Assembly: GCA_030737875.1 (NCBI GenBank)
Contig: CM060923.1
Coordinates: 34,030,501 to 34,094,500, forward strand
Reading direction: 5' to 3'
Length of the DNA stretch: 64,000 bases
DNA from: Allium sativum
Taxonomy: Eukaryota; Streptophyta; Magnoliopsida; Asparagales; Amaryllidaceae
The notes under the pieces are model-generated. The model saw only the letters and a program-made list of their open reading frames with translations. It ran no database searches and was not told the origin of the DNA. Below are positions 58,609-64,000 of the stretch, one piece after another (the first letter of the stretch is position 1; each line of letters opens with the position of its first letter). A program made the position numbers and the translations under genes.

Positions 58609-59865
58609 CGTGTAACACCCCACACCCGCTAAGGTCACTCACTAAGGGAATGCCTTAGCTTCGGTGGAGCATTTTAAGTGAGTATAGAACAGAAAAATTA
58701 CAACAAGACAGATATAAATACTTGAAAATCTAAAACATCATTTCATAGCAGCAGAAGGTAAACATGTTTAGTTACAACACCATAAAGAGTCAAGTACTAA
58801 ATATCCATCCTGATAAAAAACATAAGTACATAATCCCACTACATAAACAATAGCCATAAAAGAAAAGATAAGCTGGGCTTTACATCACGGTCCAAGCTCC
58901 AGAAGATAGATAAAGAAATCTGATCAAAGCCCACTAGTGCTAGGCCCAATCTGATCAAAGCCCACTAGATAAAGAAATCTGATCAAAGTCTGAGTGAGCC
59001 CTATAACTTTAACAACACAATCATTAAAGTAATTAGGGTATGATATAAACTTGGTACGGGATGACTGGGGATAAATGACTACACTAAGTAGCCAACTAGA
59101 CATAGGATGATCTAAGATAACGGTAAAGACGCATCTACCCACCCAAGGATAATTACTAACTGCACCACACCAGTCATTCCTACTTAAAGGTTGATCCCAC
59201 CCAAGGACTTAGAAAATTTACCCAGTAGTTTCGTGTACCCCTAGCTGACTACATAGGTGTCGTCTGCCCCTATCTCCACTAGGTGTACCCACTACTCCCC
59301 AAGCGATCGGCTCCCTACCGTAGGTACCCGTGCTGGCCCCACAATGGGGTGTATCACTCCCCAAAGTGGCAACCCGATACAACAAATGGTGCACGGCTTA
59401 TACCTACATGATGCAACAACGTCTTACCTACCAGCCCGGGTCCACACACGCATATGAAACCCGTTGGACTCGCGTTGCCACCGCTACCCCGTTTTGGCCT
59501 CTTATAATCAAGCCCAGTACGCGTGTCCCGTCCTCGACATGGGTCGAGCCCAATAAGATACATATGGGTTACTGGTTGAAATGGCCCCCACAAGCTACCA
59601 CCTAAGCTTGTCAATTTATCTAGTGCATCCCACTTAACCCTTTAATCATGTTTAATTACATGTTTCCACTTGGTTAAGTCTTCTAATCGTATTTTCTATT
59701 GCCACCCAAGGCAACCCACTAGATTTCCTCATGCCACCCAAGGCACTTACTTGATTTCCACATGCCACCCAAGGCACCCACTTAACCCCTCATGCCCACT
59801 ACATGCTATCTGGTTAAGTGTTTCTTAGTTGATTAAGAACGTAACCGTTGTAAAGACCTCTCACA

Positions 59866-59936
59866 TTAGACTATCTTTTTTGGCAGCTGGATTTGTCGGT
59901 TGGGTCCGGGCAGCCTTACGCCATAACCGAGTCTAA
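59866..59936 (-). other. Conserved LTR hairpin, E 5' LTR copy 2
   Basis: Same stems as 51581-51651 apart from minor changes (one loop change to TTTGTCGG on the plus strand). Confidence 0.65.
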
Positions 59937-59989
59937 CCTCGTGTCTATACACTTGTCACATATTTAGTTTGTGCCTAAGACCTCTCACA

Positions 59990-60061
59990 TTGGGCCAATC
60001 ATTTGTAGCCGCTGGATTTGCCGGTCGGTTCCGGGCAGTCTTACGCTACAAAAGGGTCCAA
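59990..60061 (-). other. Conserved LTR hairpin, E 5' LTR copy 1
   Basis: Same stems as 51705-51776, second stem TTTGTAGC/GCTACAAA. Confidence 0.7.
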
Positions 60062-60297
60062 CCTCGTGTCTTAGTCGATTAATTACACCTAATTAATCAC
60101 CCCGAATTAATTTTCCCTAATTAATTCCAATTTTAACGATGTACATAATTGACTCAATTATGTCCATACACTTTATGGTATGCATAATCATACCAACTTC
60201 ACACCATTTCATTAACATGTATATTAACCCCATCGTTCCCCACGTAATTCGCTAACATGACATAAAAGGGAAGATTCATCGCAAATACAATGGGTTC

Positions 60298-60980
60298 AAC
60301 TTGCATAACATTAGCATCAACATGGGTTTAAAGGTGTCAACATGCATATAGCATCAAACCCAACTAGCATAAATAATCAACCCAAACTTGCACGAATCAC
60401 ATATGTCATAAAGAGGTTAACTTGCATAAGTTATTCATGTCATACAAAGGGGTAAACTTGCATATGTATGTATGACATACAAAGGGGTTAACTTGCATAT
60501 GTATGCATATCATACTAAGGTGTAAACTTGCACATGTTACTTGCATAAAATCAAACACCCAACTTGCATAACATGTCATATATGGACTTGCATATAATCA
60601 TACACCAAACTTGCATAACATATCATATAGGAACTTGCATATAATCATACACCAAGCTTGCATAATCATGGTGTCATAGTGGATCAATGTTTATCATAGC
60701 AACTAGCATCATGAACACTTGCATAACTTGCATAACATCATGATCATATAGCATATAGCTTGCATAACTTGCATAACATCATGAACATGTAGCATATGAC
60801 TTGCATAACTTGCATAACATCATGAACATGTAGCATATGGCTTGCATAACTTGCATAACATCACAAACACTTAGCATATAACTTGCATAACATGCATAAC
60901 ATCATTAACACATAGCATATAACTTGCATAACATGCATAACATCATTAACACATAGCATATAACTTGCATAACTTGCAAT
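60298..60980 (-). repeat. TTGCATAA-rich tandem array, E 5' LTR
   Basis: Copy of 52010-52735, shorter by about one unit. Confidence 0.85.
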
Positions 60981-61056
60981 GATCCACATTCATAGCCATA
61001 ACCTCATTATATCCTATCATAATCAATTCAATAATTGGTCATTAAGGCTATAGAAA

Positions 61057-61062
61057 ACTCAC
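61057..61062 (-). promoter_or_regulatory. Putative 5' splice site in the E 5' LTR
   Basis: Minus strand GTGAGT, same as the 3' LTR. No matching acceptor survives in this LTR. Confidence 0.4.
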
Positions 61063-61233
61063 AACTTGTTGATTAGCACTCCTAAGAAGAAGATTAAGTT
61101 GCTAGAGTTGATTAGAGATTGATTTGAGATGCTATCTTCTTCTACAAATTGATGGAGGCTCCTTCAAGTTGCATTTTGACGGCATGACGACATTGTTTCT
61201 ATTTTTAGTATGAATTAGGGTAGTCTTAGGGTG

Positions 61234-61241
61234 TATTTATA
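61234..61241 (-). promoter_or_regulatory. TATA box of the E 5' LTR
   Basis: Minus strand TATAAATA. This LTR would drive element E, reading leftward. Confidence 0.6.
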
Positions 61242-62716
61242 GAATAGTTAGGTGTTTTAGGCCATTAGATTAACCCTAAATCAGATTAGAGCCGTCAGAT
61301 CTCGTCCTAGCCACCAAAACACAGCCCAAAAGCCAAACTGATGCACCCGGTCACCTGGGCTCGACCAGGGAGGTCGACCCCCAGGTCGACCCTAGGGTCG
61401 ACTCCCCAGTCGACCTGGTGGGCAGGTCGACTCCCCAGTCGACCCCCAGGTCGACCCCCTGGGTCTGGCGGGAATTTTCCCGCCACTTCTGAAATTTGAA
61501 ATTTCTGTTTTTAAATCTGTTTTTAAATTTTCTGAAACTTCTTCGGGCCATATCTGGGTCATACGGACTCCGAATTTCGAAAACTCGGACTCTATTTCGC
61601 GTATTTTTCCGAGACGAACGCAATGGCATATCCCATTTTCCCTGTTTCATATTTTTTAAAATTTAATTCTGCCCTGTTTTATATTATATCAAGTTATTCA
61701 ACATACGGGGTGTTACAGCTTGTCCTTGGTTTTCTTTGGTTTTCTTTGGTTTTAGACTATGGGAATTTACCTATTAAGTTAGGTCTACCCATGTTCTTGA
61801 ACCTACTCTGTCTATTCTTGGTTTTAGACCTTGGGAATTTACCTATAAAGTTAGGTCTACCCATGTTCTTGAACCTACGTCGTTATTCAAAACCATTTTA
61901 TGCCAGTTGTTATATCTATCCTTTTCATAGCAATCTTTGGTTCATTCCCTATTTGCTACGAATCTAGAATCTAGATTGAAACATGATTTTACGAACGGTG
62001 GGAATGCGATTTGGGGAAAAATATGAAATTTACTAAAACGTAGTTTAACTTGGAAATTGGCATAAATTGGGAACATGTATTATGGCATGTTCATAGAAAT
62101 GCAAATTGGATAAATTTGACATGAATTATAAGATGTGTAATTTGAATCTTGTATTGACGTGTAAATCTAGCATTTACATGAATAGTGAACTAGAGTAATA
62201 AGTTTTAGAATGTTAATCAGAATTGGATTATCTAATTTGGCTCGATAAGTATATTGGCATAAATTTGAAATTGGCCATAATTGGGGGTAATTGTCAGGAT
62301 TAGCAGAATCATGGTTAGTGACACTTCATTTGGTATGGTTTACATACCAAAAAGCATAAACATGATATAGAGGGGGAAATGGGCCGTAAGAATAAATGTT
62401 GACAATTTACATTAAAAGAGAAATTGGGAAATAAGTAAATTAGGATTAATTTACTTATAGAATTTTTCCTAAATGAGGAAATATTAATCTAGACAAATTA
62501 AAGATTTATTAACGACATCTCTTTTAATGAAACACCAGAAAGTTCTAGGGTGACAGAGAGGATAGTGTATAGGCTTGAGTTTGGAAAATACAAGTTTCCT
62601 GCTCTCCCTGGCTATCCCTAACTGATCCGACGGACGGGATGGTTACTTTCAAAACCTGATTTGAAAATTTATCAAAACCCTTTGAACTAGAAAACACGAA
62701 TAGGCCTAACCCGAGG

Positions 62717-62789
62717 TTAGACTGAGTTGCGATGTAAACCTGCCCGGAACCAACCGGCACATCCAGTAATCGCAACAATATCTGTCTAA
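62717..62789 (+). other. Conserved LTR hairpin, G copy
   Basis: TTAGAC/GTCTAA and a perfect 8-bp second stem GTTGCGAT/ATCGCAAC, a stem combination seen in no other copy. Only one copy is visible in G. Confidence 0.72.
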
Positions 62790-62924
62790 TGTGAGTGGTC
62801 ATGGCTTTAATTTATTTAGTTAAAGCTAGAACAAGAATGCTAGGGTTAAGTTAACTAAGACACTTAACCAACTTAACATGATAACAAGACTGGTAGGTGG
62901 GGTTAGGTTCATACAGTTAAGCTA

Positions 62925-63065
62925 GAATGGGAGGGTTAAGTCCATAGGAACACTTAACCAACTTAACACAGTTAAGCTAAAAAGGAAGGGTTAAGTCCAT
63001 AAGAACACTTAACCAACTTAACACAGTTAAGCTAGAATGGGAGGGCTAAGTCCATAGAGACACTT
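62925..63065 (+). repeat. About 58-bp tandem array in the G LTR
   Basis: Three units of GGGAGGGTTAAGTCCATAG, then ACACTTAACCAACTTAACA, then CAGTTAAGCTA. Same facing GGTTAAGT/ACTTAACC design as element A, but different sequence. Confidence 0.8.
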
Positions 63066-64000
63066 AACCAAACTCAAGGTAGCAAAACGAGACTTGTAGG
63101 GGTTAAGTAAAGTTAATACACTTAGCCAAATTTACATGTTAACTAGGCTAGAGGTTGGGGTTAAGTAAGATTTAATACACTTAGCCAATTTGATATGTTA
63201 GCTGGGCTAGACCGTAGGGTTAAGTAAACTTAAACACTTAACCATAAGATTTTGATAAAGGAATAGGGTTAAGTCTAAAACATGAAGGGATAATACTTAA
63301 CCGTTAATAACAGGTTAGTTAAAACAGACGAGCAAGGTTAAGTTAAAAAGGAACACTTAACCAATATAGGGTGAATGGGTAGGGTTAAGTAATAAGAAAT
63401 ACTTAACCAATATAACTTGGTCTGTGGTGGGGTTAAGTCAACATGAATTACCAATAACACTTAACCAGTATAACAGGATGAATGAAGAGGGTTAAGTTGG
63501 CTTGAATTGACTAATGACACTTAACCAATCCAAATTGACGGGAAAGGGAACTAAGTAGTAAACCTTAGAAAACAACGATTCTGGAAACTAAGTGGTAAAT
63601 CTTAGTTAGTAAAACTAAGTAGTAATTCTTAGTCTAACACGGGAAGGAGCGAATGTCCGTCTGAATAGAGAGAAGGCTCCAATGAATTGGGTTATGAAGC
63701 CCGAGGCTTCGAGGGGACGTGAGGGTACTCTTGGTATCCCTCTGTGAGGCTGCAGATGATCCACCTGGGCCCACAGAGGTTAAGGTCTGCATAGAAGAAC
63801 CAGGGGTATGCCTTGGTTGCAATACATGGCAACCTAAAGACTAGGATGGACCCGCGTGATTCGGCGAGCAAACGGTAGCCCTGTGATAGCAACTCGTCGT
63901 CTACCATCCATCTTGAGTTAATCGAGATACATGAAGCGGAAAGGCGGAGAACTCCAAAAGACCATATACTTGCTATCTAGTTATGGTTGCGGATGGCCAT

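Larger units (their letters stand above)
50312..61717 (-). mobile_element. Element E: nearly intact Tekay-like chromovirus
   Basis: Complete minus-strand element flanked by GCTTG (50307-50311 and 61718-61722). Reading on the minus strand: 5' LTR 61717-58611, primer site 58608-58597, gag-pol 58413-53975, 3' UTR and polypurine tract to 53448, 3' LTR 53447-50312. The coding region has one frameshift and one stop. It is the most intact autonomous-type element in the window and is inserted in LTR G. Confidence 0.95.
58611..61717 (-). repeat. Element E 5' LTR (3107 bp)
   Basis: Same termini and contents as the 3' LTR except for a patch at about 58951-58989, where local sequence copies replace the acceptor-like tract and mini-hairpin. 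TATA box 61241-61234, donor-like GTGAGT at 61062-61057. Confidence 0.94.
41825..64000 (+). mobile_element. Element G: long plus-strand LTR split by F and E, running off the window
   Basis: The LTR starts TGTAACACCCCG at 41825, and its right end is outside the window. Its own DNA is 41825-42466, 49320-50311 and 61723-64000 (about 3.9 kb), interrupted by F (TSD ATATA) and E (TSD GCTTG). The third part carries the same hairpin and GGTTAAGT/ACTTAACC array as the A LTR, and the second carries the TATA box and donor-like site, so the three parts read as one LTR in the usual order. Whether it is a solo LTR or a 5' LTR cannot be seen. Confidence 0.8.
61723..64000 (+). repeat. G LTR, part 3 (arrays and hairpin), continues past the window
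   Basis: Resumes after E. Contains one hairpin (62717-62789), GGTTAAGT/ACTTAACC arrays from about 62840 to 63530, and the start of the downstream conserved region. No LTR end is seen by 64000. Confidence 0.75.

Overview
This window reads as heterochromatic, retrotransposon-dominated DNA from a flowering plant, most likely a eudicot. The elements carry plant-type Ty3/gypsy chromovirus polyproteins of the Tekay/Del kind, with an initiator-Met-tRNA primer site, a C-terminal chromodomain-like tail and LTRs of 3 to 4.5 kb. I found no convincing host gene.

Layout. 1-4220: 3' end of a plus-strand Tekay-like element (C; end of pol, 3' UTR, 3' LTR). 4221-5627: old gypsy remnant with a decayed primer site and a gag start. 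5628-5936: minus-strand copia-type gag fragment, whose leader is split by the next insertion. 6052-28394: element A (TSD GAAAA), with about 4.5 kb LTRs and an almost gutted interior. Element B (9747-20893, TSD GAACA; full structure, many coding lesions) is nested inside A's 5' LTR. 28395-41824: non-coding DNA with a hAT-like MITE (29598-30110), a second inverted-repeat element (30455-31164), an LTR-like start at 32215, and a minus-oriented LTR-like stretch with a tandemly duplicated tail (36743-38340). From 41825 to beyond the window end: one very long plus-strand LTR (G), split by two insertions. These are F (42467-49314, minus, TSD ATATA, tRNA-Asp primer site, near-identical LTRs, one unusual Asn/Phe/Gln-rich ORF) and E (50312-61717, minus, TSD GCTTG, a nearly intact gag-pol). 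Each nesting is supported by target-site duplications.

Two patterns stand out. First, all the long-LTR families (A, B, C, E, G) carry a roughly 71-73 nt hairpin, usually as a tandem pair. Its loop is conserved while its stems change on both sides at once, which is covariation across families. Second, these LTRs share one order of signals: TATA box, a short leader that in A, B, C and E has an upstream MPS reading frame, a GTRAGT splice-donor-like site, the hairpins, GGTTAAGT/ACTTAACC arrays, then (where visible) a CAGAC/GTCTG mini-hairpin and a polypyrimidine-AG acceptor-like site. I infer a 2-3.3 kb intron inside the LTR, which could remove the structured region from the gag mRNA. Element F is the other notable object: a very recent insertion lacking recognisable gag-pol but carrying a 536-codon ORF I do not recognise.
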